This document shows positions 56,794 through 64,000 of a stretch of 64,000 bases of DNA, piece after piece. Each line of letters begins with the position of its first letter. Position 1 is the first letter of the stretch. Under the pieces are notes generated by a model. That model had not been told where the DNA came from and made no database searches. It saw only the letters and a list, made by a program, of their open reading frames with translations. Origin of the DNA: Rhodococcus triatomae (GTDB lineage Bacteria > Actinomycetota > Actinomycetes > Mycobacteriales > Mycobacteriaceae); NCBI RefSeq assembly GCF_014217785.1, contig NZ_CP048814.1, positions 434,001 through 498,000 of the forward strand, in the 5' to 3' direction. Made by a program: the position numbers and the translations under genes.

Positions 56794-57456
56794 TCAGGCC
56801 GAACCCAGTGCCCGACGTCTGCGATCGTCGGCGGAGAGCACCCAGGCGGCGAGTACCCCGCCGGCCGCGCCGAACAGATGTCCCTGCCAGGACACGAGCG
56901 GTGTTCCCGGCAGGACGCCCCACAGCAGGCCCCCGTAGACCACGAACACCACGACGCCGATCAGGATCTGGCCGAGACTGCGGGTGAAGACCCCGCGCAC
57001 CAGGAGGTACGCGAGCCATCCGAACACGAGGATGGAGGCACCGATGTGATTCGTGTAGGCACCACCGATCAACCAGGTACCGAGTCCGCCGACGACCCAG
57101 ATGATTCCGGTCGCGGCCAGTCCACGGACCAGTCCCGATGCCAGGACGAGGAACCCGAGGACGAGCACCGGAACGGTGTTCGCGAACAGGTGGGCCCAGT
57201 CGTCGTGCAGCACGGGAGCGAACAGCACACCCCACAGGCCGTCGAATGAGCGCGGCGTGATTCCGGCACGCTCGATCCGGTCCCCGGACAGCACGTCGAG
57301 GATCTCGACGACGTAGAGCAGAACGGTGAACCCGCCGACCACCGCCGCGGCCTGTTGCCATGCGGGACGCGACGACGGGCGCGGCGCAGGGGGCCCACCG
57401 CCGGCCGGGCCGTTCGACGACGGCACGTTCGGCGGAGGGAAGTTCGGTACGGTCAC
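56794..57456 (-). CDS. Rhomboid-family intramembrane serine protease
   Basis: 220 residues from GTG 57456 (VTVPNFPPPN), with GAGGAG 7 bases upstream. A Pro-rich cytoplasmic N-terminus (about 40 residues) precedes six transmembrane helices. Landmarks: HLFANTVPVLVLG, catalytic Ser in HIGASILVFGW (GASI replaces the common GASG), and catalytic His in SWQGHLFGAAGG. Adjacent to cysM, as Rv1337 in Mtb. Confidence 0.88.
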   Translation of the reverse strand: MTVPNFPPPNVPSSNGPAGGGPPAPRPSSRPAWQQAAAVVGGFTVLLYVVEILDVLSGDRIERAGITPRSFDGLWGVLFAPVLHDDWAHLFANTVPVLVLGFLVLASGLVRGLAATGIIWVVGGLGTWLIGGAYTNHIGASILVFGWLAYLLVRGVFTRSLGQILIGVVVFVVYGGLLWGVLPGTPLVSWQGHLFGAAGGVLAAWVLSADDRRRRALGSA

Positions 57457-57466
57457 GGCATTCTCC

Positions 57467-58435
<969 letters not shown>

Positions 58436-58708
58436 TCACCCGCCGGCGACGGCGGGCAGTATCGTCACCGAGTCGCCGTCGGCGACGGGGGTCGCCAGGC
58501 CCCCGGTGAAGCGCACGTCCTCGTCGTTGACGTAGACGTTCACGTATCGATGCAGTGCGCCGTCGGAGAGCAGCCGTTCCCGGATTCCCCCGTGGTGTGC
58601 CTCGAGGTCGTCGACGATCGCGGCCAGGGTGGACCCGGTGGCTTCCACCCGTTTCGCACCGCCGGTGTACGTACGCAGGATGGTCGGGACCGATACGGTG
58701 ACCGCCAT
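58436..58708 (-). CDS. cysO: Sulfur carrier protein CysO (MoaD/ThiS type)
   Basis: 90 residues from ATG 58708 (MAVTVSVPTI), AAGGAG upstream. Beta-grasp ubiquitin-like fold ending in Gly-Gly (AVAGG), the thiocarboxylate site. Lies between mec and cysM: classical mec-cysO-cysM unit. Confidence 0.95.
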   Translation of the reverse strand: MAVTVSVPTILRTYTGGAKRVEATGSTLAAIVDDLEAHHGGIRERLLSDGALHRYVNVYVNDEDVRFTGGLATPVADGDSVTILPAVAGG

Positions 58709-58763
58709 GGTGGGGCTCCTTCGCGAGAGGGGTCCCGCCGACGACGCCGGCGGGTCGGGACGT

Positions 58764-59168
58764 CTACACGATCCGGATCTCTTCCTCGGTGATCTCCCCG
58801 TCGGCGATCCGGAAGCTGCGGATCTCCGCATGGTCGGGATCACGGGTGGAGATCAGGACGTAGTGCGCGTGCGGCTCCGCGGCGAGCGAGACGTCGGTGC
58901 GGCTCGGGTACGCCTGCGTCGCGGTGTGCGAGTGGTAGATCACGACGGGCGTCTCGTCGGCCTCGTCCATCTCCCGCCACACCTTCAGCTGCTCGAGCGA
59001 GTCGAATCGATAGAACGTCGGCGACCGCTCCGCGTTGATCATCGGAACGTGCCGCAGGGGCACCTCTGTACCCTCGCGGCCGGCGAGTACCCCGCACGCC
59101 TCGTCGGGATGGTCGGTCCGCGCGTGGCGCACCATCGCGTCGACGAGATCGGATCGAATCTCCAGCAC
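58764..59168 (-). CDS. mec: CysO-cysteine metalloprotease Mec (JAMM)
   Basis: Removes cysteine from CysO-Cys after transfer. 134 residues from GTG 59168 with GGAAGGAC upstream. JAMM motif His79-x-His81-x7-Ser89-x2-Asp92 in HSHTATQAYPSRTD, and Glu23 in PDEACGV. All catalytic residues present. Confidence 0.95.
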   Translation of the reverse strand: MLEIRSDLVDAMVRHARTDHPDEACGVLAGREGTEVPLRHVPMINAERSPTFYRFDSLEQLKVWREMDEADETPVVIYHSHTATQAYPSRTDVSLAAEPHAHYVLISTRDPDHAEIRSFRIADGEITEEEIRIV

Positions 59169-59229
59169 GTCCTTCCCCTTTCGCCGTGACGACCCCGCAG
59201 CTTCCCGACTCCAGCTTCGTCGGCTCCGG

Positions 59230-60324
59230 TCAGCCGGGACCGGCGAATGCCGAGGGGAACACGTCCCGATAGCTCGGAATTCCCGCCACCGTCGTCGCCT
59301 CGAGAATCGCCTTCACGACGGCTCGTTCGACCACCTCGGCCGCCACCTCGCACACTGCGGCCCGCACCGCCAGGTCGGGAGCGAACGCCGACGGCATCGC
59401 GCCTTCCGCTCCACCCGGGCGGGTACCGGTGGCGACCGCGAAGATCGTGTCCCCGTCCAGCGGCGAATGCGCGGGACGGATCGCACGGGCGAGGCCGTCG
59501 TGGCCGGCGACAGCGATCCGGCGGCACGCGTCCTTGGGTAGTGCCGCATCGGTGGCGACGACGCCGATGGTGGTGTTGAACACCGTTCCCTTGGCGGCCA
59601 GTTCGGCGGCCGTGTCCACGTCCGCGGGCCGGGGCGCGGTCAACCCGAAGCGTCCCGGGTCGCCTCCGGCCCCCCACGGCACTCCGGTACCGGGATCGAA
59701 CACCGCACCCACCGGGTTGGCCACCATCAACGCCGCCACGGTGACTCCATCGGCGGGCCCGGAGGAGATCGTCGCGCTCGCCGATCCGACTCCGCCCTTG
59801 ATCGCACCGGCCCGGGCGCCGGTGCCCGCTCCCACCGATCCGGTGTCACACCGGGTGGAGGACGCGGCAGCGGCGGCGAGGTAGCCGAAGGTGGAGTCGG
59901 GTCGCGTCTGCCAATCACCCACGGGGAGATCGAAGATCACCGCGGCCGGCACGATCGGGACCACCAGGCCCTCGCCACCCATCTCGATACCGTGGCCGTG
60001 TTCCTCGAGCCACCGGACGACGCCGTCGGCGGCGGCGAGTCCGTACACACTGCCGCCCGAGAGCACGATCGCGTGCGCGTGCCGGACACTGTTCTCGGGC
60101 GACAGCAGATCCGTCTCCCGTGTCCCCGGCCCACCGCCCCGGACGTCCACCCCGGCGACAGCTCCGTCCGGAGCGAGGACCACGGTCACCCCGCACGCCG
60201 CGCCCCGGCCCGGTACGCCCGGGACTCCGACGGTGGCGTCCTCGTCGAGTCGGGAGTGGTGCCCGACCCGCAGGCCCTCGACGTCGACGATCGAGTCGGT
60301 GGCTCCCGGTGTGGTGTCGGTCAT
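59230..60324 (-). CDS. P1 family (DmpA-like) N-terminal nucleophile protein
   Basis: 364 residues. DmpA/P1 peptidases autoprocess in the middle to expose a Ser or Thr nucleophile. Here the site is at NTTIGVVATDA near residue 250, with Thr in the nucleophile position. Gly-rich N-terminal part (VRGGGPGTRETDLLSP, VLSGGSVYGLAAADGV) typical of the fold. Mtb Rv1333 occupies the same position. Substrate is probably a beta-amino or D-amino peptide. Confidence 0.88.
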   Translation of the reverse strand: MTDTTPGATDSIVDVEGLRVGHHSRLDEDATVGVPGVPGRGAACGVTVVLAPDGAVAGVDVRGGGPGTRETDLLSPENSVRHAHAIVLSGGSVYGLAAADGVVRWLEEHGHGIEMGGEGLVVPIVPAAVIFDLPVGDWQTRPDSTFGYLAAAAASSTRCDTGSVGAGTGARAGAIKGGVGSASATISSGPADGVTVAALMVANPVGAVFDPGTGVPWGAGGDPGRFGLTAPRPADVDTAAELAAKGTVFNTTIGVVATDAALPKDACRRIAVAGHDGLARAIRPAHSPLDGDTIFAVATGTRPGGAEGAMPSAFAPDLAVRAAVCEVAAEVVERAVVKAILEATTVAGIPSYRDVFPSAFAGPG

Positions 60325-60358
60325 CGGGCCTCGATCCGGGTCGGTGTATCGCTGACGA

Positions 60359-60934
60359 TCAGGGAGCGAGCGCCTGGACCAGTGAGTCCTGCATCCAGGT
60401 CAGCCAGTGGTAGACGTCGAAATGGGGTGCCCGCGGATCGTCCGGATCCACCTCGTCCGGGGTCTGGGAATCGATGCCGAGATTCGTCCCCATCGCGAGC
60501 CGGACGTCGTTGATGGCCGAGAGCCAGGCGTCGGCCTGCTCCGGGGTCAACACCAGCTTGCCGCCGTCCGGCGGCACGGTGTCGAGTACCACCGAGCCCG
60601 CGGCGACCTTGGCGTCGATGATCTCCGGCTCGTGCAGGCCGCGCAGCGCGCCGTTGGCGTCGGCGGTGGCGTCCGCGTCGTCGAGACCGCCCTGATCACT
60701 GCGCTGGAAGTCCGGGAGGAGACGAGCGACGACCGGGTCCTCGGGCGGCGCGGTGTTCCCGCTGCGCAGCCCGGTCAGTTCGGCCAGCTCGTCGTCGGGC
60801 GCGGACTTCGCTCGCTCGTCCAGCAGACCCAGGACCGAGGTGACGAGGGAGCGCAACACCGCCGCCTCGTGCGCGTCGATCTCGGAGCGAAGCTTCACGC
60901 CGCCGAGAGAGTTCTTCCTGTTCCACATCCGCAC
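60359..60934 (-). CDS. DUF2017 regulator (Rv1332/AosR-like)
   Basis: 191 residues, matching the length of the DUF2017 family. Conserved ends: MRMWNRKNSLGGVKLRSEIDAHEAAVLRSL at the start and APHFDVYHWLTWMQDSLVQ at the finish, with LHEPEIIDAKVAAGSVVLDTVP in the middle. In Mtb, AosR is described as a redox-responsive regulator acting with SigH on mec-cysO-cysM. This copy contains no cysteine at all, so it cannot sense oxidation through its own thiols. First in order before the P1-like gene and the mec unit. Confidence 0.8.
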   Translation of the reverse strand: MRMWNRKNSLGGVKLRSEIDAHEAAVLRSLVTSVLGLLDERAKSAPDDELAELTGLRSGNTAPPEDPVVARLLPDFQRSDQGGLDDADATADANGALRGLHEPEIIDAKVAAGSVVLDTVPPDGGKLVLTPEQADAWLSAINDVRLAMGTNLGIDSQTPDEVDPDDPRAPHFDVYHWLTWMQDSLVQALAP

Positions 60935-60990
60935 GTCGCTACCGAGTCCTTCTCCGTCGCCTCGTCCCGACCGTCAGGCCGGCTGTCGGG

Positions 60991-61329
60991 TCAACTGTCG
61001 TCGCGCTGCATGGTCGCCCACAGTCCCGCGCCGTGCAACCTGCGCACGTCGTTCTCCATCTTGTCGCGCGAACCGCTCGAGACGACCGCCTTGCCCTCCG
61101 AATGCACCTGCATCATCAGGTCCGTCGCCTTGGCCTTGCTGTAGCCGAACAGCTTCTGGAAGATGTACGTCACGTAATGCATGAGGTTGACCGGGTCGTC
61201 CCAGACGATCGTGACCCAGGGTCGATCGATCGCCTCGTCGAGGTCCGTCGCCTCCGATTCGGCAGGGGTCACCTGCGGGGATGCTGGCATGGCATCTCGG
61301 AGCGGTGGTGCTGTCGAGTTCTGAGCCAT
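60991..61329 (-). CDS. clpS: ClpS adaptor
   Basis: N-degron adaptor of ClpAP/ClpCP. 112 residues: a variable 40-residue start, then [41 protein letters not shown], which holds the DD(D)P...and M-Y-V pocket, and the closing [20 protein letters not shown] 61329 lies 6 bases after TACCCT on the minus strand (leaderless type). Divergent from pncB. Confidence 0.95.
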   Translation of the reverse strand: MAQNSTAPPLRDAMPASPQVTPAESEATDLDEAIDRPWVTIVWDDPVNLMHYVTYIFQKLFGYSKAKATDLMMQVHSEGKAVVSSGSRDKMENDVRRLHGAGLWATMQRDDS

Positions 61330-61401
61330 GGTTCAAGGGTACGACGCCTCGACGCGACGGCAACACCCGCACGGCGCCCGGAAGTGCATAAAGTGACGGT
61401 T

Positions 61402-62790
61402 GTGACTGCAGAATTCACCTCCGCGGACGGGCCGGGCAGCAGCGCTCTGCTCACCGACCAGTACGAGCTGACGATGCTGTCCGCAGCGCTCGCGGACGGC
61501 ACCTGGAACAGGCGATGCACGTTCGAGGTGTTCGCCCGCCGGCTTCCCGGAGGGCGACGCTACGGGGTCGTCGCCGGCACGGGGCGTCTGCTGGAGTTGC
61601 TCGGACGGTTCCGCTTCGGGGAGGAGGAGCTCGCCGTGGCGGAGTCCTTCCTCGACCCGGACACCGTCGCCTGGCTGCGGGACTACCGGTTCACCGGGGA
61701 CATCGACGGCTTCCCCGAGGGGGAGTTCTACTTCCCGGGTTCTCCGGTGCTCTCGGTGACCGGCACGTTCGCCGAGTGTGTCGTCCTCGAAACCCTGGTC
61801 CTGTCGGTGCTCAATCACGACAGCGCCATCGCGACCGCGGCCGCCCGCATGGTCAGTGCGGCCGGCGGCCGCACCCTGATCGAGATGGGTTCACGCCGCA
61901 CCCACGAGCAGGCCGCGGTCGCGGCCTCGCGGGCCGCCTACCTCGCCGGCTTCGATTTCACGTCCAACCTCGAGGCCGTCCGTCGCTACGGATTGCCGGG
62001 CGCGGGCACGAGCGCGCACGCCTTCACCCTGCTGCACACCGGGGCGGACGGCCCGGACGAGAAGGCCGCCTTCCGCAGCCAGATCGCCGCTCTCGGGGTG
62101 GGGACCACGCTGCTCGTGGACACCTACGACATCACCGAGGGCGTGGCGAACGCGGTCGCCGTGGCCGGGACCGGGCTCGGCGCGGTCCGCATCGACTCCG
62201 GCGAGCTCGGTGTCCTCGCCCACCAGGTGCGCCGCCAGCTCGACGATCTCGGAGCCACCGACACGAAGGTCGTCGTCTCCGGAGATCTGGACGAGTATTC
62301 GATCGCCGCCCTGCGCGCCGAGCCGGTCGACGTGTACGGGGTGGGGACGTCGTTGGTGACCGGGTCGGGTGCGCCGACCGCCGGAATGGTCTACAAGCTG
62401 GTGGAGGTCGACGGCCTCCCGGTGGAGAAGCGGTCGAGCCACAAGGAATCGAAGGGTGGCGCGAAGCGGTCGGTCCGGGTGTCCCGTGCCACCGGCACGA
62501 TCGTCGAGGAACTCGTGTACCCGGCGTCGATCCCCGTCGAGGACGTGGTGCGTGGCGCCACGGCGTCGGGGCTGACGGCGCGGGCCGTGACGGTCCCGTT
62601 GGTCCGCGGTGGCGAGATCGTCGACGATGCTCCTACCCTCGAACAGGGACGGGACCTGTTGGCCGCCGGCCTGCATGCTCTCCCCTGGGAGGGTCTGGGA
62701 TTGTCCGAGAGCGAACCCGCGATCCCGGTCCGCTTCGTCGCCGGCGGGCAACAGAGTTCGGCCCACTCCCACCCCGGAGGTGCGCAATGA
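61402..62790 (+). CDS. pncB: Nicotinate phosphoribosyltransferase
   Basis: Preiss-Handler enzyme: nicotinate + PRPP + ATP to nicotinate mononucleotide. 462 residues from GTG 61402, chosen because TAAAGT (61389-61394) is 7 bases before it; GTG 61393 is an alternative. Motifs: LLTDQYELTML at the start, GDIDGFPEGEFYFPGSPVLSV, MGSRRTHEQAAV (catalytic His), DTYDITEGV, IDSGELGVLA, SGDLDEYSI and VYGVGTSLVTG. Overlaps pncA by ATGA. Mtb homologue is PncB1, next to clpS. Confidence 0.95.
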   Translation: MTAEFTSADGPGSSALLTDQYELTMLSAALADGTWNRRCTFEVFARRLPGGRRYGVVAGTGRLLELLGRFRFGEEELAVAESFLDPDTVAWLRDYRFTGDIDGFPEGEFYFPGSPVLSVTGTFAECVVLETLVLSVLNHDSAIATAAARMVSAAGGRTLIEMGSRRTHEQAAVAASRAAYLAGFDFTSNLEAVRRYGLPGAGTSAHAFTLLHTGADGPDEKAAFRSQIAALGVGTTLLVDTYDITEGVANAVAVAGTGLGAVRIDSGELGVLAHQVRRQLDDLGATDTKVVVSGDLDEYSIAALRAEPVDVYGVGTSLVTGSGAPTAGMVYKLVEVDGLPVEKRSSHKESKGGAKRSVRVSRATGTIVEELVYPASIPVEDVVRGATASGLTARAVTVPLVRGGEIVDDAPTLEQGRDLLAAGLHALPWEGLGLSESEPAIPVRFVAGGQQSSAHSHPGGAQ

Positions 62791-63380
62791 CCGCAAGGGC
62801 GCTCGTCGTCGTCGACGTGCAGAACGACTTCTGCGAGGGCGGATCGCTCGCGGTGGCCGGTGGTGCCGCCGTCGCCGCCGCGATCGGCACGCACATCGCG
62901 GAGCATTCCTACGACGCGGTGGTCGCCACCAAGGACCACCACATCGATCCGGGCGACCACTTCTCGGACGAACCCGATTTCGTCGACTCCTGGCCGGTGC
63001 ACTGCCGGGTCGGCACTCCCGGTGCCGAGTTCCATCCGGCTCTCGACACCTCGGCGGTCGAAGCCGTGTTCACCAAGGGTGAGTACTCGGCCGCGTACTC
63101 CGGGTTCGAGGGCTCCGAGGAGGACGGTGCGGAGCTCGCGAGGTGGCTGCGGGCACGCGGTATCGAGGAGGTCGACGTGGTCGGCCTCGCCACCGATCAC
63201 TGTGTGCGCGCCACCGCGCTCGACGCCGCACGGGAGGGGTTCACCACGACGGTCCTGCTCCCCCTCACCGCCGGGGTGTCCCCCGCGACGGTGCAGAGCG
63301 CGCTGACCGAGCTCGCCGACGCCGGGGTCCGGTTGGAGACGGTACTGCCGTCGGCTGCCGAGTCCGATCCCCAGCCCTGA
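62787..63380 (+). CDS. pncA: Nicotinamidase/pyrazinamidase
   Basis: Hydrolyses nicotinamide to nicotinate. 197 residues from ATG 62787, GGAGG upstream, overlapping the pncB stop. Catalytic Asp10 in VDVQNDF, Lys in FTKGEYSAAYSGFEG, nucleophile Cys in ATDHCVRATALDA, metal ligands in KDHHIDPGDHF. In the coupled pncB-pncA arrangement the two consecutive salvage enzymes are made together; in Mtb pncA lies elsewhere. Activates pyrazinamide in species carrying it. Confidence 0.95.
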   Translation: MTARALVVVDVQNDFCEGGSLAVAGGAAVAAAIGTHIAEHSYDAVVATKDHHIDPGDHFSDEPDFVDSWPVHCRVGTPGAEFHPALDTSAVEAVFTKGEYSAAYSGFEGSEEDGAELARWLRARGIEEVDVVGLATDHCVRATALDAAREGFTTTVLLPLTAGVSPATVQSALTELADAGVRLETVLPSAAESDPQP

Positions 63381-63400
63381 ACTCACAGCCCTGAACTCAC
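63373..63400. repeat. Perfect 14-bp tandem duplication across the pncA stop
   Basis: AGCCCTGAACTCAC occurs at 63373-63386 and again at 63387-63400. The first copy contains the pncA stop codon (TGA 63378-63380). Likely a recent duplication. Confidence 0.9.
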
Positions 63401-63404
63401 AACT

Positions 63405-63464
63405 GCGCCCTTTCTCCGAGCCGTGCTCTCGAAGTTTCGAGGGCACGGCTCGGAAAGGGGGCGC
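63405..63464 (+). terminator. 29-bp stem hairpin after pncA
   Basis: Arms 63405-63433 and 63436-63464 pair over 29 bases with a few mismatches (core CCGAGCCGTGC...GCACGGCTCGG perfect). No T-run. Terminates pncBA before dinG, and is one of three unrelated long intergenic hairpins in the window. Confidence 0.75.
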
Positions 63465-63526
63465 GTACATGTCCCGAGACACCCGCATCGCTCGGTGGTG
63501 ACGGTGGCCTGGACTAGCCTGCTCGA

Positions 63527-64000
63527 GTGGCCCTCGATGCTCCCGACGTCCGAACCCTGCCCGCCGTCCCCGACCTGTTGCGGACGGCGGTGTCCGCGCT
63601 GGGCGGCCGGGAGCGCACCAATCAGCTGACGATGGCGTCCGCGGTGGCGCACTCGATCGACACCGGCGAGCACCTCGCCGTGCAGGCGGGCACCGGCACC
63701 GGCAAGTCCCTCGCCTACCTGGTCCCGGGGCTGCGGCACGCGGTCGAGTCGGGAAAGACGGTCGTGGTGTCCACTGCCACGATCGCCCTGCAGCGCCAGC
63801 TCGTCGACCGCGACCTGCCCCGGCTGGCCGACGCGCTCGAGAAACCACTCGGCCGACGGCCGGAGTTCGCGATCCTCAAGGGTCGCGGCAACTACCTGTG
63901 CCTGAACAAGGTGCACGCCGGAATGGCCGACGAGCCCGCCGACGACGAATTGTTCGACCCGTTCGCCGTGTCCCGTCTGGGCCGCGAGATACAGCGCCTG
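63527..64000 (+). CDS. dinG: DinG-family ATP-dependent helicase, 3' end cut by window
   Basis: Superfamily 2 DNA helicase of the XPD/DinG group with an iron-sulfur cluster. 158 N-terminal residues are present. I start at GTG 63527, 6 bases after TAGCCT (63515-63520), a leaderless-type start giving VALDAPDVRTL. Walker A AGTGTGKS at 54-61, motif Ia VVVSTATIALQRQL, and GRGNYLCLNKV with the first cluster Cys. Mtb counterpart Rv1329c is next to pncB1. Confidence 0.92.
   Translation, partial: MALDAPDVRTLPAVPDLLRTAVSALGGRERTNQLTMASAVAHSIDTGEHLAVQAGTGTGKSLAYLVPGLRHAVESGKTVVVSTATIALQRQLVDRDLPRLADALEKPLGRRPEFAILKGRGNYLCLNKVHAGMADEPADDELFDPFAVSRLGREIQRL

Overview
The window is a GC-rich actinobacterial chromosome segment with many GTG starts. 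Its genes point to a mycolate-producing member of the Mycobacteriales, most likely Rhodococcus or a close relative. It carries a giant type I fatty acid synthase (fas) with a dedicated acpS, a mycolate-reductase-like SDR (cmrA), a DesA3-type acyl-CoA desaturase with its reductase, an L,D-transpeptidase, and the cysM-cysO-mec cysteine pathway. Genus and synteny statements rest on gene content and remembered Mycobacterium tuberculosis (Mtb) gene order, not on a search.

Layout. 0-5.9 kb: 3'-truncated ettA, a BCCT osmolyte transporter, ssb, a CopD-CtaG fusion preceded by a striking three-copy 24-bp-period repeat, and tRNA-Arg. 5.9-17.7 kb is accessory: two oxidoreductases with a divergent AraC regulator, a TetR regulator, an ABC1/AarF kinase, a PucR-type regulator, a short sigma-like protein, a saccharopine-dehydrogenase-like protein, and an iron-siderophore uptake pair with an IdeR-like iron box. 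18-29 kb: gdhA, the desA3/reductase pair with a divergent TetR and operator, an epoxide-hydrolase-like protein, an Atg22-type MFS protein, PadR, a FadH-type dienoyl-CoA reductase and cmrA. 29-51 kb: a HerA-like ATPase, orn, tRNA-His, an inserted TetR-SDR-ABC operon, an LdtB-like transpeptidase, tRNA-Lys, a DUF3618 protein, bcp, a DrrAB-like exporter, acpS and fas (9.3 kb). 51-52.6 kb: a two-gene cassette (HhH/DNA-glycosylase-like protein plus HNH nuclease) ending 12 bases before tRNA-Leu. 52.7-64 kb: GPP34, lprD, a DUF3817 protein, rdgB, rph, a metallo-beta-lactamase phosphodiesterase, rhomboid, cysM, cysO, mec, a P1-family protein, a DUF2017 protein, clpS, pncB-pncA, and 3'-truncated dinG.

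How it works together. From memory, the left part follows Mtb Rv2477c-Rv2524c order and the right part follows Rv1343c-Rv1329c. These blocks are far apart in Mtb and meet here at the HhH/HNH cassette and tRNA-Leu. The lipid theme runs through desaturation, beta-oxidation of unsaturated acyl chains, mycolate reduction and FAS-I with its phosphopantetheinyl transferase. Sulfur metabolism (cysM/cysO/mec) and NAD salvage (pncA/pncB) are on the right. Regulation is dense: at least eight one-component regulators, several with visible palindromes beside them. A TANNNT hexamer 6-8 bases before the start codon recurs at more than a dozen genes, suggesting widespread leaderless transcripts; I used it to choose starts. 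No prophage, insertion sequence, CRISPR array or biosynthetic cluster was seen. The clearest candidates for something new are the HhH/HNH cassette, the 24-bp-period array upstream of copD-ctaG, and the paired TGAGG-N4-CCTCA palindromes between fas and that cassette.
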